Shown here: piece by piece, positions 29,037-37,631 of the stretch | How the letters are laid out: each line of letters opens with the position of its first letter | How positions within the stretch are numbered: position 1 is the stretch's first letter | Assembly (NCBI GenBank): GCA_945889715.1 | Contig: CAMDCI010000005.1 | Coordinates: 1 to 37,631, forward strand | Direction: 5' to 3' | DNA: 37,631 nt | DNA from: Bifidobacterium breve | GTDB lineage: Bacteria > Actinomycetota > Acidimicrobiia > Acidimicrobiales > Ilumatobacteraceae | The notes under the pieces: generated by a model | What the model saw: the letters and a program-made list of their open reading frames with translations, nothing else | What the model was told of the DNA's origin: nothing | Database searches by the model: none | Program-made: the position numbers and the translations under genes

Positions 29037-29579
29037 TTACTTCTTGCCGGCTTTGCCGGCCTTGCGCAGAATCTTCTCGTCCAGGTAACGCACACCCTTG
29101 CCCTTGTAGGGCTCAGGCTTACGAATGGAACGAATGTTGGCAGCTACTTGGCCGACAGTTTCTTTGTCGATGCCTTTCACGATGATCTTGGTCTGCACGG
29201 GCACTTCAAAAGTGACACCTGCAGGAGCTTCCACATCAACGGGATGTGAAAAACCAAGGTTGAGACGAATGGCGCTTGAGCCCTTCAACTCGGCGCGGTA
29301 ACCAACGCCGACGATGTCGAGTTCTTTAACAAAACCAGTGGTGACTCCAACGACCATGTTGTTGATCAAGGCGCGGCTGAGGCCGTGCAAGCTACGTGAT
29401 TCACGCTCGTCGTTCGGACGCTCGACAACCAAGTTGCCTTCGTCTTGACGAACAGTGATTCCACCAACAAGATCGCGACTCAAAGATCCCTTCGGACCCT
29501 TGACCGTTACTGAGCTTCCGCTGATGGAAACATCAACACCCGCCGGGACGGGAATAAGTGCTTTACCGATACGTGACAT
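29037..29579 (-). CDS. rplF: 50S ribosomal protein L6
   Basis: [35 protein letters not shown] ... [19 protein letters not shown]. Confidence 0.97.
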   Translation of the reverse strand: MSRIGKALIPVPAGVDVSISGSSVTVKGPKGSLSRDLVGGITVRQDEGNLVVERPNDERESRSLHGLSRALINNMVVGVTTGFVKELDIVGVGYRAELKGSSAIRLNLGFSHPVDVEAPAGVTFEVPVQTKIIVKGIDKETVGQVAANIRSIRKPEPYKGKGVRYLDEKILRKAGKAGKK

Positions 29580-29591
29580 GTTGTCTCCTAA

Positions 29592-29993
29592 TCACCACAC
29601 GTAACAGAGAACTTCGCCGCCGACTTTGCGCTTGCGCGCTTCACGGTCGGTCATGAGTCCCTGACTGGTGGATAGAACGGCAACACCAAGTCCACCGAGC
29701 ACGCGAGGCACAGTGTCGGACTTGCGATACACGCGAAGTCCTGGTGTTGAAATGCGCTTGATACCGGCAATGGTTCGACGGCGTTCAGCCGAGTACTTCA
29801 TTCCGATGTTCAAGATCTCGCCTGGTCCCTTGGTATTGGGAGCGACAGTGAAACCAGAGATATAACCCTCTTGTTCCAAAATCTTGGCCAGAGCAACTTT
29901 TTGCTTCGACGACGGCATCTTGACCTCATCATGCATCGCCGTGTTGGCGTTGCGGATGCGGGTCAGCATGTCGGCAATAGGATCAGTCAACAT
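29592..29993 (-). CDS. rpsH: 30S ribosomal protein S8
   Basis: [21 protein letters not shown] ... [28 protein letters not shown]. Confidence 0.97.
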   Translation of the reverse strand: MLTDPIADMLTRIRNANTAMHDEVKMPSSKQKVALAKILEQEGYISGFTVAPNTKGPGEILNIGMKYSAERRRTIAGIKRISTPGLRVYRKSDTVPRVLGGLGVAVLSTSQGLMTDREARKRKVGGEVLCYVW

Positions 29994-29999
29994 AACGTC

Positions 30000-30185
30000 T
30001 CACCAACTCGACTTCGTTAGGCCGGGGATTTCTCCAGCGTGAGCCATCTGGCGAAGGCACACACGGCAGAGTCCGAACTTGCGGTAAACAGAACGAGCAC
30101 GTCCACACTTTCGGCAACGTGTATAACCACGCACCTTGAATTTCGGTGTTGCATTGGCTCGGTTAATTAAAGATTTCTTTGCCAT
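30000..30185 (-). CDS. rpsN: 30S ribosomal protein S14 type Z (zinc-binding)
   Basis: [61 protein letters not shown], CxxC...CxxC. Confidence 0.97.
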   Translation of the reverse strand: MAKKSLINRANATPKFKVRGYTRCRKCGRARSVYRKFGLCRVCLRQMAHAGEIPGLTKSSW

Positions 30186-30202
30186 GAGTCAGTACCTCTC
30201 GC

Positions 30203-30829
30203 TCACTTCTTCTTCTTGGCTGCGTACTGCGGTCCACGAGTGTTTAGCTTCTTCGGCGCAATTGCTGCTTCAGCGCCACGCTTGAAGGGAAAGCCGAACG
30301 CATCGAGGAGTGCCCGACCTTGGGCATTGTCAACAGCGGTGGTCACGATGGTGATGTCCATGCCGCGAGGGGCATCGATCTTGTCGTATTCAATTTCGGG
30401 GAACACCGTCTGGTCGACGAGACCGAACGAGTAGTTTCCACGTCCGTCCCATGAATAGGCCGGCAAACCGCGGAAGTCGCGGATACGAGGAATGGCAACC
30501 GCGATCAAACGATCGAGGAATTCCCACATACGATCACCACGAAGTGTGACCATGCAACCAATGGCTTGCTTCTCACGAAGTTTGAAGTTGGCGATGGAGT
30601 CGCGCGACTTGGTCACCTTGGGCTTTTGGCCGGTGATGCGAGTCATGTCAGCAACAGCTCCTTCGAGCAACGACGGCTGCTGAGTTGCACGACCAACACC
30701 CATGTTGACCACAATCTTTTCGAGACGTGGAACCTGCATGATGTTGGGCAATTCGAGAGAAGCCTTGAGGCTGTCACGAATCTCGCTCTGATACTTCGCC
30801 TTTAAACGGGGCATCGTAGTAGTGCTCAT
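30203..30829 (-). CDS. rplE: 50S ribosomal protein L5
   Basis: [64 protein letters not shown]. Confidence 0.97.
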   Translation of the reverse strand: MSTTTMPRLKAKYQSEIRDSLKASLELPNIMQVPRLEKIVVNMGVGRATQQPSLLEGAVADMTRITGQKPKVTKSRDSIANFKLREKQAIGCMVTLRGDRMWEFLDRLIAVAIPRIRDFRGLPAYSWDGRGNYSFGLVDQTVFPEIEYDKIDAPRGMDITIVTTAVDNAQGRALLDAFGFPFKRGAEAAIAPKKLNTRGPQYAAKKKK

Positions 30830-31131
30830 GAAATTTCCTCACCTGTCTTGCGAGCGATGCGCACTTTTTTGCCATCAGCCAAAACCTTGTAACCAACGCG
30901 CGTGGGCTTGCCCTTATGCAAGAGCATCACGTTCGATGCGTTGAGCGGCATGTCACGGTCGATGATTCCACCTTGCTGGTTGGTACCGCTTGGCTTCTGG
31001 TGCTTCTTCACAACATTGATTCCATCAACGATGATCTGGTTGGTCGTGGGCATCACACGCGAAACGGTGCCTTCTTTGCCCTTGTCCTTACCTGAGATCA
31101 CCACGACGGTGTCACCTTTTTTAATTTTCAT
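30826..31131 (-). CDS. rplX: 50S ribosomal protein L24
   Basis: [47 protein letters not shown]. Confidence 0.97.
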   Translation of the reverse strand: MKIKKGDTVVVISGKDKGKEGTVSRVMPTTNQIIVDGINVVKKHQKPSGTNQQGGIIDRDMPLNASNVMLLHKGKPTRVGYKVLADGKKVRIARKTGEEIS

Positions 31132-31132
31132 C

Positions 31133-31501
31133 TCACAACACCTCCGGTGCTAACGAAACAATGCGCATGAACTTCTTGTCACGCAATTCGCGGCCGACTG
31201 GTCCGAAAATACGTGTTCCTCGTGGAGTGAGGTCATCTTTAATAATGACGGCAGCGTTTTCGTCGAAACGGATGTAGCTGCCATCGGGACGGCGCTTTTC
31301 CTTCTTGACGCGAACGACGACGCACTTGACGACATCACCTTTTTTGACACCTGCACCCGGAATTGCATCCTTCACGGCAGCCACAAAAATGTCTCCGATC
31401 GAGGCGTAACGGCGGCGAGTACCACCGAGCACCTTGATGCACAGAACTTCTTTGGCGCCACTGTTGTCGGCAACCCGTAGACGACTTTCTTGCTGAATCA
31501 T
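31133..31501 (-). CDS. rplN: 50S ribosomal protein L14
   Basis: [52 protein letters not shown]-track start is too far upstream. Confidence 0.97.
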   Translation of the reverse strand: MIQQESRLRVADNSGAKEVLCIKVLGGTRRRYASIGDIFVAAVKDAIPGAGVKKGDVVKCVVVRVKKEKRRPDGSYIRFDENAAVIIKDDLTPRGTRIFGPVGRELRDKKFMRIVSLAPEVL

Positions 31502-31526
31502 GTGTTCTTCTCCGTCGTTCCCAGGC

Positions 31527-31811
31527 TCACTTGGCCCGCTCGAGAATCTCGACGAGGCGCCAGCGCTTCGTCTTCGACAATGGACGGGTTTCCATGACGC
31601 GCACGCGATCGCCAATGTTGGCGTCGTTGGCCTCATCATGGGCATACAACTTCTTGGTACGCATCACGAACTTGTTGTACTTCGGGTGGCGCACTCGCTC
31701 GACGACTTCGACGACCAAGGTGCGATCCATCTTTGACGAGGACACGATGCCCTCGCGTACTTTGCGTGGTGCGCGTTCTGTTGTTTCAACTGTTTCAGAC
31801 ATCTGGTTCAC
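31527..31811 (-). CDS. rpsQ: 30S ribosomal protein S17
   Basis: [42 protein letters not shown]. Confidence 0.96.
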   Translation of the reverse strand: MNQMSETVETTERAPRKVREGIVSSSKMDRTLVVEVVERVRHPKYNKFVMRTKKLYAHDEANDANIGDRVRVMETRPLSKTKRWRLVEILERAK

Positions 31812-32035
31812 TCTCCGGCCTCAGCGGCAGCGATTTCACGCTGACGGATAAGGGTGTTGATTCGTGCGATGCGACGACGAACACGACGCAATTCGCTATG
31901 GGTATCGAGCTGACCAGTTGCGCTACGGAAGCGGAGGTTCAATGCCTCTTGCTTGGTAGCACGAAGTTGTTCAACCAATGACGTGAGGTCGAGTTCGGTT
32001 AGTTCAGCGCGGTCTTTGCTGGCTTGAGTTGCCAT
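31808..32035 (-). CDS. rpmC: 50S ribosomal protein L29
   Basis: [48 protein letters not shown]. Confidence 0.95.
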   Translation of the reverse strand: MATQASKDRAELTELDLTSLVEQLRATKQEALNLRFRSATGQLDTHSELRRVRRRIARINTLIRQREIAAAEAGE

Positions 32036-32037
32036 GA

Positions 32038-32454
32038 TCAGATCGCCTCCTCGCGGGTAATGATGCGAGCCTTAATTGGCAACTTTTGAATGGCCTTGTT
32101 CAGGGCCTCAAATGCCTGCTCGCGACTTGGGAATGACAATTCGAACAACACGCGACCAGGCTTGACCACGGCTACCCAAAATTCGGGGTTGCCCTTACCA
32201 GAACCCATGCGGGTTTCAGCTGGCTTCTTGGTGACGGGCTTATCGGGGAACACGTTGATCCAGACCTTGCCACCACGCTTGATGTGGCGGGTCATAGCAA
32301 TACGTGCAGCTTCGATCTGACGAGCGGTTAACCAGCACGGTTCAAGAGCTTGAATTCCGTACTGACCAAAAGCCAGTTCGCTTCCACCCTTGGCCATACC
32401 TCCGGTACGACCACGATGGTGCTTACGATGGGCAACTTTGCGAGGCATCAACAT
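32038..32454 (-). CDS. rplP: 50S ribosomal protein L16
   Basis: [66 protein letters not shown]. Confidence 0.97.
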   Translation of the reverse strand: MLMPRKVAHRKHHRGRTGGMAKGGSELAFGQYGIQALEPCWLTARQIEAARIAMTRHIKRGGKVWINVFPDKPVTKKPAETRMGSGKGNPEFWVAVVKPGRVLFELSFPSREQAFEALNKAIQKLPIKARIITREEAI

Positions 32455-32460
32455 AATGAA

Positions 32461-33345
32461 TCAGTCCTGTGCACGGAAGTGCGGGGTCTCGTGCCCATCG
32501 TGGGTGCGGCGGGCAATTTCTTCTTCCTCGTCGAGTAACTTCTCGAGTTCGGGATCGGCTTCTTTGATGAGCGGTGTTGCGGCCAATTCGGCAGCTTCTT
32601 CGGCCTTGCGGCGTCCGCTTGATGACACAACTTTGCGCGCACCAGGTGCACCTGACGTTTCGCCAACAGCCATCGCTGCTTCGCGAACGATCTTGTCATC
32701 GGTGACGGGCTTGTACGGCAAAATGTCGCCACGGTAAATCCAAACCTTCACACCAACGCGACCACTTGCGGTACGAGCTTCACGGAAGCCGTAGTCAATG
32801 TCGGCACGCAATGTGTGCAACGGAACGCGACCTTCGCGGTACCACTCGGTACGGCTCATTTCGGCGCCACCAAGACGGCCCGAACACTGCACACGAATAC
32901 CAAGTGCGCCAGCCTTTTGTGCGTTCTGCACAGCCCGCTTCATGGCACGACGGAAAGCAATACGACCAACGAGTTGATCGGCGACGCCTTGAGCGATCAA
33001 TGCTGCATCAAGTTCTGGTGACTTGATTTCAACAATGTTCAACTGCACCTTCAAGTTGCCGGTGAGCTTGGTGAGACCTGAACGAAGTTCGTCGGCCTTG
33101 GCACCTTTACGACCAATAACAATTCCGGGACGTGCAGTGTGGATGTCAACCTTCAAGGTCTCGCCACGCTTGCGCTCAACTTCGATACGTGAGATCGCGG
33201 CATCGGGAAGTGAATCCATGATGTACGCGCGAATCTTCCAGTCTTCAGTGAGGTATTCCTTGTAATTGCGCTCGCTGAACCAGCGGCTCTTCCAGTCGGT
33301 GGTAATTCCGAGACGGAAGCCGTAAGGATTAACTTTTTGGCCCAT
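32461..33345 (-). CDS. rpsC: 30S ribosomal protein S3
   Basis: [36 protein letters not shown] ... [16 protein letters not shown]. Confidence 0.97.
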   Translation of the reverse strand: MGQKVNPYGFRLGITTDWKSRWFSERNYKEYLTEDWKIRAYIMDSLPDAAISRIEVERKRGETLKVDIHTARPGIVIGRKGAKADELRSGLTKLTGNLKVQLNIVEIKSPELDAALIAQGVADQLVGRIAFRRAMKRAVQNAQKAGALGIRVQCSGRLGGAEMSRTEWYREGRVPLHTLRADIDYGFREARTASGRVGVKVWIYRGDILPYKPVTDDKIVREAAMAVGETSGAPGARKVVSSSGRRKAEEAAELAATPLIKEADPELEKLLDEEEEIARRTHDGHETPHFRAQD

Positions 33346-33977
33346 CAGTTGGTCTCCTCAGCCTCAGGTGCTGCAGTTTCAATCGTCGTATCTTCAGTCG
33401 TATTTTCAAGCGACGTATCTTCGAGTGTTACTTCTTCAACAGTTGTTGACTCGTTCACACTGTCGCCACCATCGGTGCGTTGAGTGCGGCTGGCCTGCAC
33501 GCGAGCACGACGATCAGCAACACCGCCACCGCGAGTTGCACGGCGACCGCTGACTGCACGCTCGCGACGAGCCTGGACAACTGTCAACAAATCGGCATCA
33601 ATCACCGCGAGCACAATGGTGATGTGACAGGTGCGCTTGTTGATACGTGTTGCACGACCCTTAGCGCGGGGCTTGAAGCGACGCAAGGTCGGGCCTTCGT
33701 CGGCGTAACAAGCCTTGACGTACAAGGTGTCGGCTTCGAGGCCATCGTTGTTCACGGCGTTAGCAACAGCAGATGCCAACACTTTGCGAATCACGCGAGC
33801 AGCTTCACGCTCGGTGAACTGCAAGACCTGATCGGCCATCACAACATCGCGACCGCGAACGAGATTGAGGACAACGCGTGCTTTTGATGCTGACATGCGT
33901 GAACCGCGAACACTTGCTTTTGTTCCGGTGCGCTCTCCAGCAACAAATGAACGCTCATTGAGCTTGGGACCAGTCAT
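33345..33977 (-). CDS. rplV: 50S ribosomal protein L22 with basic then acidic/Thr-rich C-terminal extension
   Basis: [27 protein letters not shown] ... [25 protein letters not shown]; tail [34 protein letters not shown]. Confidence 0.95.
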   Translation of the reverse strand: MTGPKLNERSFVAGERTGTKASVRGSRMSASKARVVLNLVRGRDVVMADQVLQFTEREAARVIRKVLASAVANAVNNDGLEADTLYVKACYADEGPTLRRFKPRAKGRATRINKRTCHITIVLAVIDADLLTVVQARRERAVSGRRATRGGGVADRRARVQASRTQRTDGGDSVNESTTVEEVTLEDTSLENTTEDTTIETAAPEAEETN

Positions 33978-34261
33978 TACTTGCGACCCTTCACGTTTTT
34001 CTCTTGACCTGCGTGATATTTGAAGGTACGAGTGGGTGAGAATTCACCGAGCTTGTGACCAACCATTGATTCGGTGACGTACACCGGCACATGCTTACGA
34101 CCGTCATGCACCGCGATGGTGTGACCCACCATGTCGGGGATGATCGTCGAACGGCGACTCCAGGTCTTGATGACCTTCTTTTCATTGGCAGCGTTCAACG
34201 CGTCCACCTTTTTGACGAGGTGGTCGTCCACGAACGGACCTTTTTTCAAGCTACGAGACAT
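33977..34261 (-). CDS. rpsS: 30S ribosomal protein S19
   Basis: [23 protein letters not shown] ... [48 protein letters not shown]. Confidence 0.98.
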   Translation of the reverse strand: MSRSLKKGPFVDDHLVKKVDALNAANEKKVIKTWSRRSTIIPDMVGHTIAVHDGRKHVPVYVTESMVGHKLGEFSPTRTFKYHAGQEKNVKGRK

Positions 34262-34277
34262 CTAATGCACCTATCCT

Positions 34278-35114
34278 TTACCGGCGGCCCTTGCCGGAAC
34301 GACGACGACGAACTATCAACTTCTGTGATGCCTTATTGCCATCACGAGTACGGCTTTCTGGCTTGCCCCACGGAGATACGGGAGGACGACCACCAGAGGT
34401 CTTACCTTCACCACCACCGAGAGGGTGATCGACCGGGTTCATGGCGACACCGCGAGTTTGCGGACGAACGCCCTTCCAACGGTTACGACCAGCCTTACCG
34501 ATCTTGATGAGTTCGTGTTCGGAGTTACCGACTTCGCCAACCGTGGCACGGCAATCAATCAGCACGCGACGCATTTCGGTTGATGGCAAACGCAAAGTTG
34601 CGTAGTCGCCATCTTTCGCGACGAGTTGAACGCCGACACCAGCCGAGCGCGCCATCTTGCCGCCCTGACCTGGACGCAATTCAACGTTATGAACAACGGT
34701 ACCGACCGGCATATAGCGCAACGGCAACGCATTGCCGGGCTTGATTTCGGCCTTGGGACCATTTGATACGTGATCGCCAACATTCATGCCTTTAGGAGCA
34801 AGGATGTACGCCTTCTCGCCGTCTGCGTAGTGCAACAAAGCAATACGGCAGGTGCGGTTGGGGTCGTATTCAATAGTCGCAACTTTGGCGGTGATGCCAT
34901 CTTTGTTGCGCTTGAAGTCGATCATGCGGTACTGCTGTTTGTGTCCACCACCGCGGTGACGTGAGGTCTTGCGACCATACGCGTTTCGTCCACCCGTCTT
35001 CGGCTTGCTCGTGAGCAATGACTTCTCGGGGGTCGTTGATGTGATCTCGGAGAAGTCTGACGAAGTCTGGAAACGACGACCGGCAGATGTTGGTTTACGC
35101 TTACGAATTCCCAT
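34278..35114 (-). CDS. rplB: 50S ribosomal protein L2
   Basis: [28 protein letters not shown] ... [22 protein letters not shown]. Confidence 0.98.
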   Translation of the reverse strand: MGIRKRKPTSAGRRFQTSSDFSEITSTTPEKSLLTSKPKTGGRNAYGRKTSRHRGGGHKQQYRMIDFKRNKDGITAKVATIEYDPNRTCRIALLHYADGEKAYILAPKGMNVGDHVSNGPKAEIKPGNALPLRYMPVGTVVHNVELRPGQGGKMARSAGVGVQLVAKDGDYATLRLPSTEMRRVLIDCRATVGEVGNSEHELIKIGKAGRNRWKGVRPQTRGVAMNPVDHPLGGGEGKTSGGRPPVSPWGKPESRTRDGNKASQKLIVRRRRSGKGRR

Positions 35115-35125
35115 GACGTGATGCC

Positions 35126-35422
35126 TCAGTTATTCTCGAACAGTGGGATTTCATTCCCAGCAGCCAAAGTGACGATGGCGCGCTTGGTGCCAGGGCGACG
35201 ACCGGGGCGATTGGTGCCTCGGGTGCGCTGGACCTTGCCCGCACGGTTGAGTGTGTTGACCTTGACAACTTTGACTCCCCAGATGGCCTCGACTGCGTCG
35301 TGGATCTCGGGCTTTGAAGCGTCAACGTGAACGTTGAATGTGTACACACCGGTCTCGATGAGCGCGTAGCTCTTTTCGGACACGATGGGAGCGATGATGA
35401 TGTCGCGGGGATCTTTCATCAC
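35126..35422 (-). CDS. rplW: 50S ribosomal protein L23
   Basis: [52 protein letters not shown]. Confidence 0.96.
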   Translation of the reverse strand: MMKDPRDIIIAPIVSEKSYALIETGVYTFNVHVDASKPEIHDAVEAIWGVKVVKVNTLNRAGKVQRTRGTNRPGRRPGTKRAIVTLAAGNEIPLFENN

Positions 35423-36042
35423 TGACCGTCCTTACTTGCTCCAGGCAAAGATGCCTGCGAGAAAACGATGGTGTCGTTGCACAGCACGTCGTAGGCATTG
35501 AGTTCGCCAACTTCGATGAGCTGTACTTCGGGGAGATTACGGAACGAACGAATCGCATTGAGTTCGTCACGACGAACCACGATCAACGTACGACCTTCAA
35601 GATTGAGTGCGTTCAACGCTTCAATCGCTGCAGAAGTCTTGGGTGTTTCAAAGTTCCAAGAATCAATGACAACGATTTTTCCTTCGTTGGCACGATCGGA
35701 CAATGCTGACTGCAATGCAATCTTGATCATCTTTTTTGGAGTCTTTTGCGTGTACTTACGCGGCTTGGGTCCGTGGGCCACACCACCACCAGAGAAGTGC
35801 GGTGAGTTGGTTGAGCCCTGACGAGCGCTACCAGTTCCCTTTTGCTTGAGCGGCTTCTTGCCACCACCAGAAACTTCGGCACGAGTCTTGGTGTTCTGGG
35901 TGCCAGCTCGTCGGTGCGCAAGTTGCGCAGTCACGACTTGGTGCATCACTGGAACATTGGGCTGACGACCGAAATCGGCATCGTTCAACGCGACCGTTCC
36001 GACTTCTTTGCCACTTTGATTCTTCACTTTTAACGAAGGCAT
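35419..36042 (-). CDS. rplD: 50S ribosomal protein L4
   Basis: [63 protein letters not shown]. Confidence 0.97.
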   Translation of the reverse strand: MPSLKVKNQSGKEVGTVALNDADFGRQPNVPVMHQVVTAQLAHRRAGTQNTKTRAEVSGGGKKPLKQKGTGSARQGSTNSPHFSGGGVAHGPKPRKYTQKTPKKMIKIALQSALSDRANEGKIVVIDSWNFETPKTSAAIEALNALNLEGRTLIVVRRDELNAIRSFRNLPEVQLIEVGELNAYDVLCNDTIVFSQASLPGASKDGQ

Positions 36043-36046
36043 CAGG

Positions 36047-36685
36047 TCACTTTCCCTTCACCGCGTTGCGCACGATGACAACGCCACCATTAGGGCCGGG
36101 TACTGAACCACGGACCAACAACAAACCACGTTCGGCATCAGCCTCAACAACTTCGAGGTTCAAGGTGGTGACTTGGGCATGGCCCATGTGTCCGGCCATC
36201 TTGAGACCCTTCAAAACGCGACCCGGGTATGAAGCCGAGCCAATGGAACCAGGAGCACGGTGGTGCTTGTGGTTACCGTGACTTGCGCCTTGACCGCTGA
36301 AGTTGTGACGCTTCATTCCGCCAGCGAAGCCCTTACCGCGGCTCACTGCAGTCACGTCGACTTTTTGGCCCTTGACGAATTGATCAACAGTGATCTCTCC
36401 ACCAACTTCAAATCCGTCAACGCTCTCGAGACGAAGCTCGACCAGACGACGACCTGATTCGACATCCGCTTTCGCGAAGTGACCAGCCTTGGGCTTGGAC
36501 AATTTCTTGGCGTCCTTGTGCCCATACGTGACTTGAAGCGCGGTGTAACCGTCGCGCTCGGAAGTCTTGACTTGAACAATGCGAGCTGGTTCAACACGAA
36601 GCACAGTGACGGGGACGATTGAATTATCGTCCGCCCACACTTGTGTCATGCCGAGCTTTTCGCCGACGATCGCTTTCTTTGCCAT
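36047..36685 (-). CDS. rplC: 50S ribosomal protein L3
   Basis: MAKKAIVGEKLGMTQVWADDNSIVPVTVLRVEP ... FAGGMKRHNFSGQGASHGNHKHHRAPGSIG. Confidence 0.97.
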   Translation of the reverse strand: MAKKAIVGEKLGMTQVWADDNSIVPVTVLRVEPARIVQVKTSERDGYTALQVTYGHKDAKKLSKPKAGHFAKADVESGRRLVELRLESVDGFEVGGEITVDQFVKGQKVDVTAVSRGKGFAGGMKRHNFSGQGASHGNHKHHRAPGSIGSASYPGRVLKGLKMAGHMGHAQVTTLNLEVVEADAERGLLLVRGSVPGPNGGVVIVRNAVKGK

Positions 36686-36770
36686 AAGGCAGCCTCTTCA
36701 TCCAGCCAGTTTTTCTGGCGCTTTCGAGTTGACTGTGCACGAACTTCGGTAAACCGCCGTTCATGCAAAC

Positions 36771-36806
36771 GCTCCGTGGATCGGATGATCAACGGAGCAT
36801 TTTTTT
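36771..36806 (+). terminator. Canonical intrinsic-terminator-like hairpin plus T7 on the + strand, antisense to the rplC leader
   Basis: GCTCCGT-g-GATC-ggat-GATC-a-ACGGAGC followed by aTTTTTTT. Confidence 0.6.
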
Positions 36807-37003
36807 CGGTTGTTGCCATGCAGTCCCCAGCGAGCCGGGCTTTCATAGACATCGATTGCAGCGAACGGACAAAAGCCCATTTCGCACGAGGTGAGAACCC
36901 TACCGTCGGATTTCCCCGAACCCACACCCACCGCCTGCTTATTCGCGCAAAGATCCTGCTTTTTAGCGAACCCTACGTTCGGCATAGCCATGAAATCTGA
37001 AAG

Positions 37004-37012
37004 TTATCCACA
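37004..37012 (+). promoter_or_regulatory. Perfect DnaA-box-like nonamer TTATCCACA upstream of rplC
   Basis: aaagTTATCCACAg at 37000..37013, identical 14-mer to 25173..25186. Confidence 0.45.
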
Positions 37013-37104
37013 GCCTGCCAAGTTTTTGCCGGATGACGTCCGCTGAGATGAGGAGAAAAGTCTATTTATCGCCCTTATACAGGTCTTTTGTGGTTAACCC
37101 GGCC

Positions 37105-37593
37105 TTAAGGCCAGATTTTGAGCGCCGCAAACAGCAAACCATGCAAAGCGACCATAAGCGACATCATCGCCATATTCGAATTTCGCAAGTTTTGATGCAT
37201 TTCGGAGCGTAATTCGGCAAATTTCGTATCCACACGGGCAAAACCCAGCGCCATCTCCGCCCGAAGACTGCCAAACTCGGCATCCACACGGGCAAAACCC
37301 AACGCCATCTCCGCCCGCACACTGCCAAACTCGGCATCCACACGGGCAAAACCCAACGCCATCTCCGCCCGCACACTGCCAAACTCAGCGTCCACACCAG
37401 CAAAACCCAACGCCATCTCCGCCCGCAGACTGCCAAACTCAGCGTCCACACCAGCAAAACCCAACGCCATCTCCGCCCGCACACTGCCAAACTCGGCATG
37501 CATCTCCGCCCGAGTAGCCAATTCAGACACATCGAAGGGCGGGACAAGGCTCATGAGATCGTCAGCAAAACCTTCATCAAAATGATCGGCCAA
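37105..37593 (-). CDS. Repetitive coiled-coil protein with C-terminal membrane segment; N-terminus may continue beyond the window
   Basis: About six tandem 18-aa repeats (DAEFGSVRAEMALGFARV type); C-terminal MAMMSLMVALHGLLFAALKIWP hydrophobic; frame stays open upstream of the TTG to the window edge. Confidence 0.75.
   Translation of the reverse strand: MADHFDEGFADDLMSLVPPFDVSELATRAEMHAEFGSVRAEMALGFAGVDAEFGSLRAEMALGFAGVDAEFGSVRAEMALGFARVDAEFGSVRAEMALGFARVDAEFGSLRAEMALGFARVDTKFAELRSEMHQNLRNSNMAMMSLMVALHGLLFAALKIWP
37213..37510. repeat. 54-bp tandem direct repeats within the coiled-coil CDS
   Basis: ACTGCC anchor at 37267, 37321, 37375, 37429 and 37483 (exact 54-bp spacing), with a degenerate copy near 37213. 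Confidence 0.93.
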
Positions 37594-37631
37594 GCGATTT
37601 CTGACTGTGAACCTAGTTTTTTCATTACTCG

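Noticed and set aside
36646-36927. 93-aa - strand ORF overlapping rplC start (MATTEKNAPLIIRSTERL...)
   Set aside because: Overlaps rplC out of frame by about 40 nt and has no recognisable family; not S10. Kept only as possible leader peptide, unsupported
37101-37112. Perfect palindrome GGCCTTAAGGCC at the coiled-coil gene stop codon as a terminator
   Set aside because: No loop and no T-tract; 12-bp palindrome over a stop codon is likely incidental
37213-37510. Possible CRISPR array from regularly spaced repeats
   Set aside because: The 54-bp repeats are contiguous with no unique spacers and encode an in-frame 18-aa protein repeat
37164-37547. 127-aa overlapping - strand ORF with repeats (GRRWRWVL...)
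   Set aside because: Alternative frame of the same DNA repeats; Trp/Arg-rich composition is implausible compared with the coiled-coil frame

Overview
The window looks like a chromosomal segment from an actinobacterium, probably Acidimicrobiia-like. That placement is an inference from gene order and moderate GC; no search was run. Left end, + strand: 3' part of a PLP-dependent decarboxylase, ribD, ribA and a secreted prokaryotic phospholipase A2. The rest is on the - strand: GNAT, NUDIX and small hypothetical genes; groES-groEL with tandem CIRCE operators; maf; dus-tsaD-rimI-tsaB-tsaE; alr; nnr; acpS; an oversized GlmS-like gene; glmM; rpsI-rplM; truA; and a nearly complete alpha/spc/S10 ribosomal protein cluster from rplQ to rplC. 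The right edge has an 18-residue-repeat coiled-coil protein with a C-terminal membrane segment, encoded by 54-bp DNA repeats. No tRNA, rRNA, CRISPR array or transposon was recognised. Main points for a second look: (1) a 1136-aa GlmS homologue with intact catalytic motifs, two large insertions and a C-terminal extension past the normally terminal AK(S/T)VTV motif; (2) four GAACNNGTTC palindromes at exact 11-bp spacing next to two CIRCE elements upstream of groES; (3) infA apparently starting at CTG; (4) no rpsJ upstream of rplC, replaced by a long structured leader; (5) the 54-bp/18-aa coiled-coil gene; (6) a terminator-like hairpin overlapping the start of truA; (7) a 14-nt DnaA-box-containing motif shared by the two long intergenic regions of the ribosomal cluster.
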